Origin: Ruminococcus sp.
Lineage (GTDB): Bacteria > Bacillota > Clostridia > Oscillospirales > Acutalibacteraceae
DNA: 49,572 bases
Assembly: GCA_017457155.1 (NCBI GenBank)
Contig: JAFTHZ010000021.1
Span: forward strand, 1-49,572
Direction: 5' to 3'
Position numbers and translations under genes: made by a program. Below are positions 24,129 through 33,363 of the stretch, piece after piece (position 1 is the first letter of the stretch; each line of letters opens with the position of its first letter). A model generated the notes under the pieces. It ran no database searches, was not told where the DNA came from, and was given only the letters and a program-made list of their open reading frames with translations.

Positions 24129-25349
24129 ATGAATTTTAACGGTGTGGATTTTGATACTTATTTTAGAAATTATCCTGATGATAATGGCTATTTCGGCAAG
24201 TATGGCGGAGTTTATATTGACGATAAACTCAAGAGCGCTATGGCAGAGATCACAGAGGCATATTTCTCTATCTGCCAGTCCAGAAAGTTTATTGCAGAAC
24301 TTCGTCGTATCCGCAAGGAGTTTCAGGGCAGACCTACTCCTGTTACACATCTGGAGAGACTGTCTGATGCGCTGGGCGGAAAAGTTCAGCTTTATGCTAA
24401 GCGTGAGGACCTGAACCACAGCGGAGCTCACAAGCTCAATCACTGTATGGGTGAGGCACTTCTGGCAAAGTACATGGGCAAAAGGAAGGTTATCGCTGAG
24501 ACAGGTGCAGGTCAGCATGGTGTTGCACTGGCAACTGCTGCTGCATACTTTGGCCTTGAGTGTGATATATATATGGGTTCTGTAGATATCAAGAAGCAGG
24601 CTCCCAACGTTGCCAGAATGAAGATTCTGGGCGCAAACGTCGTTGAGGTTACCCATGGCCTTCAGACCCTTAAAGAGGCTGTTGACGCAGCTTTTGATGC
24701 ATACAGCAAGGAGTACAACGACTGTATCTATTGTATCGGTTCTGTACTGGGTCCCCATCCTTTCCCTATGATGGTCAGAGATTTCCAGAGCGTTATCGGT
24801 ATTGAAGCAAGAGAGCAGTTTATTGATATGACAGGACATCTTCCCGATGCTGTTGTTGCTTGTGTGGGCGGTGGTTCCAATGCAGCTGGTCTGTTCTCAG
24901 GATTCCTCAATGATCCTGTGGATATCTATGGTATTGAGCCTCTTGGCAGAGGTCCTAAAATGGGCGACCACGCAGCAAGCCTCAAGTACGGCACAGAGGG
25001 TATTATGCATGGATTTAATTCCATCATGCTCAAGGACGAGAACGGTGAGCCTGCTCCCGTATATTCCGTTGCCAGTGGTCTGGACTATCCTTCTTCTGGC
25101 CCTGAGCATGCATTCCTTCAGGAGATCGGACGTGTCAAGTATGACGTTATCGATGACGAAGAGACCATCGACGCATTCTACAAGCTATCTCGTCTGGAGG
25201 GTATCATCCCTGCAATCGAGAGCTCTCATGCTGTGGCATACGGAATGAAGCTTGCCAAGACTCTAAGCAAAGGTTCCGTTCTTATCAACCTTTCAGGTAG
25301 AGGCGACAAGGATATGGACTATGTTATCGAGAAGTATGGTATCAGATAA
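24129..25349 (+). CDS. trpB: Tryptophan synthase beta chain
   Basis: A 406-residue PLP enzyme joining indole and serine to give tryptophan. The PLP lysine lies in HSGAHKLNH, the catalytic Glu in [11 protein letters not shown], the phosphate loop is [10 protein letters not shown], and [17 protein letters not shown] and [11 protein letters not shown] follow. Length and motifs fit TrpB1, the form that normally pairs with TrpA. trpA and the other trp genes are not next to it; a terminator follows directly, so trpB is a single-gene T-box unit. Alone it could salvage indole, which is plentiful in the gut (inference). Confidence 0.96.
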   Translation: MNFNGVDFDTYFRNYPDDNGYFGKYGGVYIDDKLKSAMAEITEAYFSICQSRKFIAELRRIRKEFQGRPTPVTHLERLSDALGGKVQLYAKREDLNHSGAHKLNHCMGEALLAKYMGKRKVIAETGAGQHGVALATAAAYFGLECDIYMGSVDIKKQAPNVARMKILGANVVEVTHGLQTLKEAVDAAFDAYSKEYNDCIYCIGSVLGPHPFPMMVRDFQSVIGIEAREQFIDMTGHLPDAVVACVGGGSNAAGLFSGFLNDPVDIYGIEPLGRGPKMGDHAASLKYGTEGIMHGFNSIMLKDENGEPAPVYSVASGLDYPSSGPEHAFLQEIGRVKYDVIDDEETIDAFYKLSRLEGIIPAIESSHAVAYGMKLAKTLSKGSVLINLSGRGDKDMDYVIEKYGIR

Positions 25350-25363
25350 TAATTGTAATATAA

Positions 25364-25395
25364 GGAGCACAACATTTCTGTTGTGCTCTTTTTTC
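25364..25395 (+). terminator. Terminator of trpB
   Basis: GAGCACAACA (25365-25374) and TGTTGTGCTC (25379-25388) pair perfectly, followed by a T run. Confidence 0.93.
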
Positions 25396-25455
25396 TATTG
25401 CTCATGGGACTTGTTTGTGATATATTAATTATGTATTTTGATTGAGGAGATAATA

Positions 25456-25950
25456 ATGAGTATTCGCTACGCAGAAGAAAAAGATATAGAGTCCCTACTG
25501 AAAATATATAATTATGAGATTGAAAATGGTTTTGCGACCTTTGATTTGACCCCTAAGTCTGTTGAACAATGGGAGCAGTGGTTCCATTGTCACAACACAG
25601 GTAACCATCCTTTGATTGTGTGGGATGAGGATGGCACTGCGGTGGGCTATGCTTCTCTCTCGGGCTATCGTGAGAAAGAAGCCTACAAGAGCACCGTGGA
25701 GCTGTCTGTATATGTTGACAACGGCTTTCGTGGCAGAGGCATCGGCACTGCGCTTATGAAGGAAATAATCGATATCGCGCGCAAGGACGAGTCCATCCAT
25801 ACGGTAGTGTCTGTTATTACAAGCGACAACGAAGGTAGCATCAGACTCCACGAGAGACTGGGATTTGATTATTGCGGAACCATTCCTCAGGTGGGAGAAA
25901 AGTTCGGCAGGATGTTGGGAATCTGCAATTTTTGCTTGATTGTTAATTGA
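25456..25950 (+). CDS. GNAT N-acetyltransferase (Pat/phosphinothricin type)
   Basis: A 164-residue GNAT. N-terminal IRYAEEKDIESLLKIYNYEI, acetyl-CoA-binding motif A VYVDNGFRGRGIGTALMKEI and the LHERLGFDYCGTI segment match the phosphinothricin/methionine-sulfone acetyltransferase group. Typical substrates are amino-acid analogues; the real one is unknown. Start ATG 25456 has GAGGAG 6-7 bases upstream. It is followed 15 bases later by the cysteine hydrolase. Confidence 0.85.
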   Translation: MSIRYAEEKDIESLLKIYNYEIENGFATFDLTPKSVEQWEQWFHCHNTGNHPLIVWDEDGTAVGYASLSGYREKEAYKSTVELSVYVDNGFRGRGIGTALMKEIIDIARKDESIHTVVSVITSDNEGSIRLHERLGFDYCGTIPQVGEKFGRMLGICNFCLIVN

Positions 25951-25965
25951 TAAGGAGCTGACATT

Positions 25966-26496
25966 ATGAAAAATATTCTTGTTGTAGTTGATATGCAGAA
26001 GGATTTTGTGGATGGTTCTCTGGGCACGCAGGAGGCTGTCTCTATAAGAGAGAAGGTTGCCCATAAGATAGAGGAGTTTCAGGGACTTATTATTGTGACC
26101 TATGATACTCATTCCGAGGACTATCTGGATACTCCTGAAGGCAGAAAGCTCCCTGTAGAACATTGTGTAAAAGGAACAGACGGATGGAAGCTTGATGACC
26201 GTGTTGCAAAAGCATTGGAGGGCAAGAGCTATATCTCTGTCGAAAAGCCTACCTTCGGCTCTGTGGAACTTCCAAGTATCATTAGCGAGGCAGTAGGAGA
26301 CGAGGAATTCTCTCTTGAGCTTGTGGGTCTGTGCACAGATATCTGTGTTGTTTCCAACGCTCTCCTGCTTAAGGCGAACTTCCCTGAGAAAGCCATTATC
26401 GTGGATGCTGCCTGCTGTGCAGGTGTAACTGTGCAGACTCATAAGGATGCACTCAGTGTTATGAAGATGTGCCAGATAGATGTAATTAATGAATAA
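25966..26496 (+). CDS. Isochorismatase-fold cysteine hydrolase, probable nicotinamidase
   Basis: A 176-residue cysteine hydrolase. Catalytic Asp lies in VVDMQKDFVDG, Lys in the central VEKPTFG segment and Cys in GLCTDICVVSNALLLK; metal-type residues appear in TYDTHSEDY. Family members hydrolyse nicotinamide to nicotinate (PncA) or isochorismate. NadE follows 27 bases later, so nicotinamidase is favoured: together they cover the first and last steps of NAD salvage. It lacks the full DxHxxxH metal motif of classical PncA, so the assignment stays tentative. Confidence 0.8.
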   Translation: MKNILVVVDMQKDFVDGSLGTQEAVSIREKVAHKIEEFQGLIIVTYDTHSEDYLDTPEGRKLPVEHCVKGTDGWKLDDRVAKALEGKSYISVEKPTFGSVELPSIISEAVGDEEFSLELVGLCTDICVVSNALLLKANFPEKAIIVDAACCAGVTVQTHKDALSVMKMCQIDVINE

Positions 26497-26523
26497 TTCT
26501 ATATAAGAATAAAGGTGAAGAAT

Positions 26524-27258
26524 ATGTTTAATGCAGAAAAAATTAAGAATGAGTGTGTTCTCTGGATAAGAGAATTTTTTGAACAGAACGGAAAAGACTG
26601 CAACGCTGTTGTGGGTATATCAGGAGGCAAGGATTCCTCCGTTGCGGCAGCGCTGTGTGTTGAGGCGCTGGGCAAAGACAGAGTGGTAGGTGTGCTTATG
26701 CCCTGCGGTGAACAGCACGACGTTGATGCCGCTTACAGTCTTGTGGAGCATTTGGGGATCAAGTATTATGTTGTGAACATCAAAGATGCTGTGGAGGGCG
26801 TAAAAAACGCCATGCCTCAGGACCTTGAGCTCACATCCCAGAGTCTTACAAATCTTCCTGCACGAATTCGTATGACAACTCTCTACGCAGTTTCTCAGAG
26901 CGTGAATGGCAGAGTTGTCAATACCTGTAATCTGAGCGAGGATTGGGTGGGATACTCTACCCGTTATGGTGACGCTGCAGGAGATTTCAGTCCTATGTGT
27001 CACCTGACTGTTACAGAGGTTAAGGAGATAGGCAGACTTCTCGGACTTCCTGCTTTTCTTGTTGACAAAACTCCCATTGATGGTCTCTCGGGCAAGACCG
27101 ATGAAGAGAATCTGGGCTTTACTTATGATGTTCTTGACAGATATATCCGTACAGGCGAGATTGATGACGAGAAGACAAAGGAGCTTATTGACAGAAAGCA
27201 CAGAGTAAATCTTTTCAAGTTGCAGCTTATGCCTATGTTCAAGCCCAATTTTGAATGA
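26524..27258 (+). CDS. nadE: NH3-dependent NAD synthetase
   Basis: A 244-residue enzyme amidating deamido-NAD with ammonia and ATP, the last step of NAD synthesis. The ATP-pyrophosphatase P-loop is GISGGKDSS. NTCNLSEDWVGYSTRYGDAAGDFSP (substrate and dimer region) and the C-terminal RKHRVNLFKLQLMP match NadE. No glutaminase domain is present, hence ammonia-dependent. Start ATG 26524 lies after AAAGGTGA; a GTG three codons earlier overlaps that site. Confidence 0.95.
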   Translation: MFNAEKIKNECVLWIREFFEQNGKDCNAVVGISGGKDSSVAAALCVEALGKDRVVGVLMPCGEQHDVDAAYSLVEHLGIKYYVVNIKDAVEGVKNAMPQDLELTSQSLTNLPARIRMTTLYAVSQSVNGRVVNTCNLSEDWVGYSTRYGDAAGDFSPMCHLTVTEVKEIGRLLGLPAFLVDKTPIDGLSGKTDEENLGFTYDVLDRYIRTGEIDDEKTKELIDRKHRVNLFKLQLMPMFKPNFE

Positions 27259-27265
27259 TAATTCG

Positions 27266-27308
27266 AAACAGGTTTCAAATGACTTTTGGAACCTGTTTGC
27301 TTTTTACT
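27266..27308 (+). terminator. Terminator of nadE operon
   Basis: AAACAGGTTTC...GGAACCTGTTT stem followed by GCTTTTTACTTTT. Confidence 0.88.
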
Positions 27309-27321
27309 TTTAGAAAAGCAG

Positions 27322-28176
27322 GTGATTGTTATCGTCTATTTAGCCTTAGCTGTACTGAGCAGTGCTTTGATTTCTGTCATTATGCGGCTAAGCTCTGACA
27401 GAGTAAAGAACAACCTTAGTATGCTTGCTATGAATTACCTGACCTGTATGATTATGGCAGGCTTGTTTGTTGGGAGCTTTTGGAAACTGTTTCCTCAGTC
27501 CCCGCAGCTTCCTTCTGCTCTCGGGATGGGTGCAGTTCACGGAGTGCTGTATCTTCTTTCTTTTATGCTTTTTCAGTACAATGTAAAGAAAAACGGAGTT
27601 GTTTTGTCCTCTGTGTTTATGAAGCTTGGTCTGCTGGTTCCTATGGTTGTATCGATTCTGATATTTGGGGAGAAGCCGACTTTGCTGCAGATAGTGGGCT
27701 TTGTTGTAGCAGTGATTGCCATACTTATAATTAATTTTGAGCCCCAAAAAGATGAGGAGAAAGGCAAACAGGGCGTGGGTCTTGTGGTGCTTCTTCTGGC
27801 AGGTGGAGCCGCGGACGGAATGAGCAAGGTTTATGAGGAGACAGGCCAACGGGAATTGTCATCTCAGTTTCTTTTTTATACCTTTGTGGTGGCCTTTGTG
27901 CTCTGTGTGGTTCTTGTGATAATAAGAAAGCAGAGGATAGGGAAGAACGAGGTTTTGTACGGATGCCTCATAGGAATCCCCAACTTTTTTTCTGCAAAGT
28001 TCCTTCTTGCGTCTCTTGGCACAGTTCCTGCAGTTATAGCCTATCCTACCTTCAGTGTGGCCACCATACTGGTAGTGACATTGTCAGGCGTTGTTATTTT
28101 CAGGGAGAGACTCAGCCTTCGCCAGAGCATGGCATTAGCTATGATTCTGGGTGCTCTTGTTATGCTTAATATCTGA
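27322..28176 (+). CDS. DMT-superfamily (EamA) transporter
   Basis: About 284 residues in ten hydrophobic segments arranged as two five-helix halves, the EamA/drug-metabolite transporter pattern; the second half ends VVIFRERLSLRQSMALAMILGALVML. Substrate unknown. The start is uncertain: GTG 27322 is the only in-frame start after the upstream terminator, but it lies inside what looks like a ribosome site (AGCAGGTGATTG). The longer frame from 27286 starts inside the terminator loop and is rejected. Confidence 0.82.
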   Translation: MIVIVYLALAVLSSALISVIMRLSSDRVKNNLSMLAMNYLTCMIMAGLFVGSFWKLFPQSPQLPSALGMGAVHGVLYLLSFMLFQYNVKKNGVVLSSVFMKLGLLVPMVVSILIFGEKPTLLQIVGFVVAVIAILIINFEPQKDEEKGKQGVGLVVLLLAGGAADGMSKVYEETGQRELSSQFLFYTFVVAFVLCVVLVIIRKQRIGKNEVLYGCLIGIPNFFSAKFLLASLGTVPAVIAYPTFSVATILVVTLSGVVIFRERLSLRQSMALAMILGALVMLNI

Positions 28177-28205
28177 TGAAGTTTCAGCATAAGTCAATAA
28201 ATAAT

Positions 28206-28242
28206 AAAAACCGTGTGATAATAAGAATCACACGGTTTTTTT
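28206..28242. terminator. Bidirectional terminator
   Basis: AAAACCGTGTGAT (28207-28219) pairs perfectly with ATCACACGGTTTT (28227-28239), with T runs on both sides. Shared by the DMT gene (+) and trkH (-). Confidence 0.94.
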
Positions 28243-28259
28243 GTTTGAGAATTATCGTT

Positions 28260-29702
28260 TTATCTTTTCTTCCACACAACGGGGTTGAGTCCTAAAATCA
28301 GAGGATAAATCTCCAGTCTGCCCAAGAGCATTGCTATTGATAGAAGTATCTTGGAGAAATCGGAGTACTGTGCATAGCTTGATGTAGGGCCTACAGATCC
28401 CAGACCGGGTCCGATGTTATTGAAACAGGCAAGGGTTGCACTGAAGTTGGTTTCAATGCTGAAGGGTTCAAATCCAAGACACAGAAAAATCATAAGCACG
28501 CACATCATATAGACTGCAAAATATGTTGTTACGCTGCTTAGAGTGTTTTCTTCCACACTTTTTCCTTCCATCTTTACAACTCTGACAGAGCGAGGATGAA
28601 GCATTTTCTTAAACTCTCTGAAAACAGCCTTAACAAGTATTACAGCTCTGGATACCTTTAATCCTCCTGCGGTGGATCCTGCACAAGCACCCACAATCAT
28701 AATGATAAGTAATACTGTTTTTGAAAGCACTGGCCAGAGGTTAAAGTCGGTTGTAGCATATCCTGTTGTGGATATTATGGATGCAACCTGGAACACAGAG
28801 GCTCTCAGCGTTTCAGAGAATCCGTCATACATAGAATATATGTTGATACAGATGAGAGTGATACTTACAATTATTATTCCTAAGTAAGCCCACAGTTCTG
28901 TGCTCTTGAAAACGCTCTTGATCTTTCTGATGAGAATAAGATAATAGAGGTTGAAGTTGACTCCGAAAAATATCATAAATATCGCAATTACCCACTGAAG
29001 ATAGGGGCTGTAGGATGCAATACTGTCTGCTTTGACGCCGAATCCGCCTGTGCCGGCTGTTCCGAAAGTATGCACTAAGCTTTCGAAGAGTGGCATTCCA
29101 CCAAAAAGAAGCAAAACTATCTGAACCACTGTCATTACTATATATATGAGGTATAGGATCTTTGCAGTGTCGCCTGCCTTGGGGCGGAGCTTTCCTACCT
29201 CGGGTCCCGGCATCTCTGCTCTGAGAATATGAATGGAGCGGTCAGAAATGTTGGGGATAATTGCCATTACAAAAACCAGCACTCCCATACCGCCGATCCA
29301 GTGGGAGAAACTGCGCCAGAACAACAGTCCCTTGCTCATAGCCTCTACATCCGTCAGGATAGAAGCTCCTGTGGTGGTGAATCCGCTGACCATCTCAAAG
29401 AAAGCGTCAACATAGGAGGGGATCTCGCCACTGATAACAAAGGGCAAAGCACCTATTCCCGCCATAATCAGCCAGGCGTAGGATACTATGACAAAGCCTT
29501 CTTTGGCATAAATGACCTTTGTGCCCGGTCTGGATAACAGTATGAGCAGAAGTCCCATCAGAAGGGAGATTCCGATAGTAATCAGAAAAGCCCACAGACA
29601 GGCTTCTCTGTAAATAATAGACACAATAGTGGGCAACAGCATCAGAATTGCATTGGCAACAGAAATGTAACCCAGAGTGTTGAGTACCATTCTACGATTC
29701 AT
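28260..29702 (-). CDS. Trk/Ktr-type potassium uptake membrane subunit
   Basis: A 480-residue TrkH-family channel-like subunit with about ten to twelve membrane segments and four pore-loop regions: TTTGASIL, GTAGTGGFG, ISTTGYATTD and NNIGPGLGSVGP, each carrying the selectivity-filter Gly. It partners the TrkA protein encoded 15 bases upstream on the same strand to import K+. The N terminus MNRRMVLNTLGYISV and a GAGG ribosome site support the start. Confidence 0.95.
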   Translation of the reverse strand: MNRRMVLNTLGYISVANAILMLLPTIVSIIYREACLWAFLITIGISLLMGLLLILLSRPGTKVIYAKEGFVIVSYAWLIMAGIGALPFVISGEIPSYVDAFFEMVSGFTTTGASILTDVEAMSKGLLFWRSFSHWIGGMGVLVFVMAIIPNISDRSIHILRAEMPGPEVGKLRPKAGDTAKILYLIYIVMTVVQIVLLLFGGMPLFESLVHTFGTAGTGGFGVKADSIASYSPYLQWVIAIFMIFFGVNFNLYYLILIRKIKSVFKSTELWAYLGIIIVSITLICINIYSMYDGFSETLRASVFQVASIISTTGYATTDFNLWPVLSKTVLLIIMIVGACAGSTAGGLKVSRAVILVKAVFREFKKMLHPRSVRVVKMEGKSVEENTLSSVTTYFAVYMMCVLMIFLCLGFEPFSIETNFSATLACFNNIGPGLGSVGPTSSYAQYSDFSKILLSIAMLLGRLEIYPLILGLNPVVWKKR

Positions 29703-29717
29703 AACAGTACCTCTGTT

Positions 29718-31076
29718 TTATGCGATTATATCAGCAAGGTCATAGAGCGTGTGTCCTGTGCTGATAACAATAACCTTGTCTCCCAGTTGGATAGCATCAT
29801 CACCTGTGGGGATAAGCGCCTTGTTGTTTCTGATGATTCCTGCAATAAGAATGTTCTTCTTGAATTTAATTTCCTTCAGAGGAATGTTGGAGTATTTGAA
29901 ATCCGGACTGACATTAAACTTGAGAGCTTCGGCATTACCATCCATGATTTTGTAGAGCTTCTCAACGTTGCTTCCTACCGAGTTGTGCAGTGCTCTGGTG
30001 AGTCTGAGGATAACGTCGCAGATAGTTCTTCTGGGAGAAACTATTGTATCAAGTCCCAGATTAGATGCAAGAGGAATAAACTCGTTTCTGTTTACCTTAG
30101 TAACAATTTTGGGAACATTCATGCTGGATGCATAGTAGGAGATGAGGATATTTTCCTCGTCAATGTTTGTCAGTGTGACAAAGGCATCCACCTCTCTGAG
30201 TCCCTCTTCAAGCAGAAGTTCCTGGTTAGCACCGTCACCCAGAATGATGGTTGCTCCGGGGAGGGCATCACACAACTCCTGACAGCGGACGGGGTCCTTG
30301 TCAATGATTGTCACGGTGCTACCGCTGGCAAGGAGTCTCTTTGCCAGGTAATAAGAAGTACGGCTACCGCCCAGGATCATAACATTTTTTGCCTGCTTCT
30401 GTGTGAGCTTGAGTCCTCTCAAAAGTTTGAGTATCTCTGTGGGAGCAGCTGTCAGAGCGATCTTGTCGCCGCTGCGAAGCTCAAAGTTACCGTCGGGAAT
30501 ATATACCTGCTCTCCTCTCTGTACTGCGCAGATAAGGAATTTCGCAGGGTTAAGCTTTCTCAGATCAATAACCTTTACGCCTGAGAGAGGGGAGTTCTCC
30601 TTGAGAATAAGCTCGATGATCTCGAAGTTTCTGGTAGAGAAGGTCTCAACGTGAACTGCGGAAGGGAACTTCAGTACATGATAGATATCGTATGCCGCAA
30701 ATCTTTCGGGATTAATTGACATGGACAGACCCAGCTTTTGCTGAAGAAAATCCAGATTGTTCTCATTATAAGCTCTGTCTCTGATGCGTGCGATAGTGTG
30801 TTTTGCACCTAGAGTTTTAGCAATGTAACAGCTCAGCATATTCAGCTCGTCTGTACCTGTAACCGCTATGAACATATCAGCTTTGTCAGCTCCTGCTTCA
30901 GCCAGAACCTCACAGTCAGTGCTAATGCCGCACACGCCGATAACATCATAAATATTGATAATTTCAGACAAAGCCTCTGAATCTTTATCGATGGCGATTA
31001 CGTCATGTCCTTCTTTGACAAGGGCGCCAATGAGGGATTCGCCAATTTTACCGCAACCAGCAATTATAATTTTCAT
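29718..31076 (-). CDS. trkA: TrkA potassium channel regulatory subunit
   Basis: A 452-residue peripheral protein with two tandem RCK units. RCK_N at 1-120 starts KIIIAGCGKIGESLIGAL, with acidic DKDSEAL at the end of beta-2 for NAD binding. RCK_C covers about 140-225, a second RCK_N starts near 230 with VMILGGSRTSYYLAKRL, and a second RCK_C ends the protein. It gates TrkH according to NAD(H)/ATP. First gene of the pair, with AGGAG before the ATG. Confidence 0.95.
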   Translation of the reverse strand: MKIIIAGCGKIGESLIGALVKEGHDVIAIDKDSEALSEIINIYDVIGVCGISTDCEVLAEAGADKADMFIAVTGTDELNMLSCYIAKTLGAKHTIARIRDRAYNENNLDFLQQKLGLSMSINPERFAAYDIYHVLKFPSAVHVETFSTRNFEIIELILKENSPLSGVKVIDLRKLNPAKFLICAVQRGEQVYIPDGNFELRSGDKIALTAAPTEILKLLRGLKLTQKQAKNVMILGGSRTSYYLAKRLLASGSTVTIIDKDPVRCQELCDALPGATIILGDGANQELLLEEGLREVDAFVTLTNIDEENILISYYASSMNVPKIVTKVNRNEFIPLASNLGLDTIVSPRRTICDVILRLTRALHNSVGSNVEKLYKIMDGNAEALKFNVSPDFKYSNIPLKEIKFKKNILIAGIIRNNKALIPTGDDAIQLGDKVIVISTGHTLYDLADIIA

Positions 31077-31133
31077 ATCAATCTCCTAAAAATAAAAAAT
31101 TGATGGTTTGTTTGTAGAATATAAACTTAATTT

Positions 31134-31162
31134 ATATTACAACTTTTTTTAGGAAAATACAA
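31134..31162 (-). promoter_or_regulatory. Probable promoter of trkA-trkH
   Basis: Minus strand: TTGTAT (31157-31162) and TAATAT (31134-31139) with a 17-base spacer. The whole 31077-31323 intergenic region is very AT-rich. Confidence 0.6.
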
Positions 31163-31323
31163 TGATATTTTTGTTTTTTCTTAATTAATTATTAATATAG
31201 AAATCCGATAAGAATGAAAAACGGATATAATATTCTGAAATAGAAAAAAGAAACACTTTCCGTATATAATATTTGATTATATGCTTATAATAATATTACG
31301 ACAAAAGAAAGGTATGGTGAAAA

Positions 31324-31524
31324 ATGAACAAGGAGAATAGCAACCCTTCTGTTTTTCCTGACGAGATGCCCGCAGGGGAGGATAAGAAGTTCAGACATGG
31401 TGTGATAGTGGATGTTGTCACAAACGAGATTTATCCCAAGCCATCTGCAAATCCTGCTCAGCCTGCGGATACAGATTCACTCAATACAGAATTTGCAAAG
31501 CGTTCAGGAGAGTATAATCTTTGA
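31324..31524 (+). CDS. Small hypothetical protein
   Basis: A 66-residue hydrophilic protein, MNKENSNPSVFPDEMPAG..., with Pro/Asn/Asp-rich ends and a short central KFRHGVIVDVVTNEIYPK stretch that could be a beta hairpin. No recognised domain, membrane segment or cysteine. It is supported by AAAGG about 10 bases before the ATG, a TATAAT box near 31266, and a strong terminator just after the stop. Function unknown; it lies alone between trkA (-) and the hydrogenase operon (-). Confidence 0.6.
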   Translation: MNKENSNPSVFPDEMPAGEDKKFRHGVIVDVVTNEIYPKPSANPAQPADTDSLNTEFAKRSGEYNL

Positions 31525-31548
31525 GTCTGCGATGTTTTGCATTAAAAA

Positions 31549-31582
31549 AGGCTTCCCGAAGTAAATCGGGAAGCCTGATTTT
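31549..31582. terminator. Bidirectional terminator
   Basis: GGCTTCCCGA (31550-31559) pairs perfectly with TCGGGAAGCC (31566-31575); A run before, T-rich after. Ends the hydrogenase operon (-) and the small ORF (+). Confidence 0.93.
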
Positions 31583-31602
31583 ATTTATGACTTGTGGACA
31601 GA

Positions 31603-33345
31603 TCAGTTGATCTTGCGCTCTACATAAGTAGTGTGCAGGAGCTCGTGTGCCTTGTGGCCGCCGGGCTCGCCCAGATAATCCTCATACAGCTTCTTAACGA
31701 TGGGGCTCTCGTGAGACTTTCTCATGGGAAGGCCTGCATCCTCTGCATAGAGAACCTTTGCACGCTCTGCTTTGATGTCAACATAGTTTCTGACAGAAGC
31801 GGGCTGGATGGGCTGACCGCCGCCGTTTACGCAACCGCCGGGACAGCACATGATCTCAACAAACTGATAGTCTGCTTTGCCTGCGCGGATATCATCCAGA
31901 ATCTTTGCAGCGTTGGAGAGGCCGGAAGCAACAGCAACCTTAACCTCCATACCTGCTACATCGTAGGTGGCATACTTGATGTTCTCAGTGCCACGAACCT
32001 CTGTGTAGTCAATCTTCTTCAGGTCGTCGCCTGTGAGGATGTCAGCAACAGAACGCAGAGCAGCCTCCATAACACCACCGGTTGCACCGAAGATAACAGC
32101 TGCACCTGTGAAGATACCAAGAGCAGAATCATAATCCTCATCGGGCAGGTTAACAAAGTCAAGACCTGCTCTCTTGATCATTTCGCCGAGCTCTCTTGTG
32201 GTGATAACGATATCAACATCAGCGATACCATTTCTGCCTTCGTTGTTGCGCTTGTGCTCGAACTTCTTAGCAGTACAGGGCATAACAGATACAGAAACGA
32301 TCTTCTCAGGATCGATGCCCTCCTTCTCTGCGTAGTAGCTCTTGATGATAGCACCTGTCATCTGCTGAGGAGACTTACAGGTGGAGAGGTTGGGCAGAAG
32401 ATCAGGATAGTAGTGCTCACAGAACTTAACCCAGCCGGGTGAGCAGGATGTGATCATGGGCAGAGTGCCGCCGTTCTTAACACGATCAATGAACTCTGTG
32501 CCTTCCTCAAGAATTGTCAGGTCAGCACCGAAGTTGGTGTCGAATACTTTGTCAAAGCCCAGACGCTTGAGAGCAGCAACCATCTTGCCCTCTACGTTTG
32601 TGCCGATAGCCATGCCAAACTCCTCGCCGAGAGCAGCTCTGACAGCAGGAGCTGTCTGAACGATAACAACCTTCTCGGGGTCAGCGATAGCCTCAAATAC
32701 CTTTGTTGTCTCGTCCTTAACAACCAGAGCACCTGTGGGACATACTACAGTACACTGACCGCAGGATACACAAGCAACCTCAGAAAGGTTCTGGTCGAAA
32801 GCACAACCGATAGTAGAATCAAATCCTCTGTCATTTGCGCCGATAACGCCTACGTGCTGCTCCTTACATGCAGCAACACAACGACGACAAAGGATACACT
32901 TGTTATTGTTACGCACAAGATGTGCTGTGCTGGTGTCGATGGGAAGAACAGGGTTCTCACCTGCAAAGCGGTTCTCGTCCTCAATGCCATACTCCTTGCA
33001 GAGGTTCTGAAGCTCACAGTTGTTGCTTCTGGGGCAGGAGAGACACTTCTTGTCGTGGTTGGAGAGAATCAGCTCCAGAGTAGTCTTTCTTGCCTCCTGA
33101 ACTTTGGGAGTGTTTGTAAAGATCTCTGTGCCCTCTCTGTCAATGGGATATACACAAGCTGCAACCAGGGATCTTGCACCCTTAACCTCACATACGCACA
33201 TACGGCATGCGCCGATCTCATTCATATCACGGAGATAGCAGAGTGTGGGGATCTTGATGCCAAAGCTGCGGCATGCGTCCAGAATGGTTGTGTTCTTCTC
33301 AACAGAGAAAGGCATACCATTGATTTTAATGTTTATCATTTCCAT
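31603..33345 (-). CDS. hydA: [FeFe]-hydrogenase catalytic subunit (trimeric, HydA)
   Basis: A 580-residue iron-only hydrogenase. An N-terminal [2Fe-2S] plant-ferredoxin-like domain (MINIKINGMPFSVEK..., Cys near 35-65), a His/Cys cluster segment, two [4Fe-4S] motifs (about 140-205) and the H-cluster domain are in order. H-cluster motifs are TSCSPGW (299-305), MPCTAKKFE (from 355) and EIMCCPGGCVNGGGQP (from 497). With the NuoF- and NuoE-like partners it forms the complex that couples NADH and reduced ferredoxin oxidation to H2 production. Last gene of the operon. Confidence 0.96.
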   Translation of the reverse strand: MEMINIKINGMPFSVEKNTTILDACRSFGIKIPTLCYLRDMNEIGACRMCVCEVKGARSLVAACVYPIDREGTEIFTNTPKVQEARKTTLELILSNHDKKCLSCPRSNNCELQNLCKEYGIEDENRFAGENPVLPIDTSTAHLVRNNNKCILCRRCVAACKEQHVGVIGANDRGFDSTIGCAFDQNLSEVACVSCGQCTVVCPTGALVVKDETTKVFEAIADPEKVVIVQTAPAVRAALGEEFGMAIGTNVEGKMVAALKRLGFDKVFDTNFGADLTILEEGTEFIDRVKNGGTLPMITSCSPGWVKFCEHYYPDLLPNLSTCKSPQQMTGAIIKSYYAEKEGIDPEKIVSVSVMPCTAKKFEHKRNNEGRNGIADVDIVITTRELGEMIKRAGLDFVNLPDEDYDSALGIFTGAAVIFGATGGVMEAALRSVADILTGDDLKKIDYTEVRGTENIKYATYDVAGMEVKVAVASGLSNAAKILDDIRAGKADYQFVEIMCCPGGCVNGGGQPIQPASVRNYVDIKAERAKVLYAEDAGLPMRKSHESPIVKKLYEDYLGEPGGHKAHELLHTTYVERKIN

Positions 33346-33363
33346 AATAGCGTCTCCTTTCTC

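Noticed and set aside
29751-30584. 277-codon open frame antisense to trkA
   Set aside because: trkA has full RCK motifs on the minus strand; this frame has no start signal or recognisable domain.
31594-32442. 282-codon plus-strand frame antisense to hydA
   Set aside because: Covers the H-cluster coding region of hydA; Cys/Asn/Ser-rich composition of a shadow frame.
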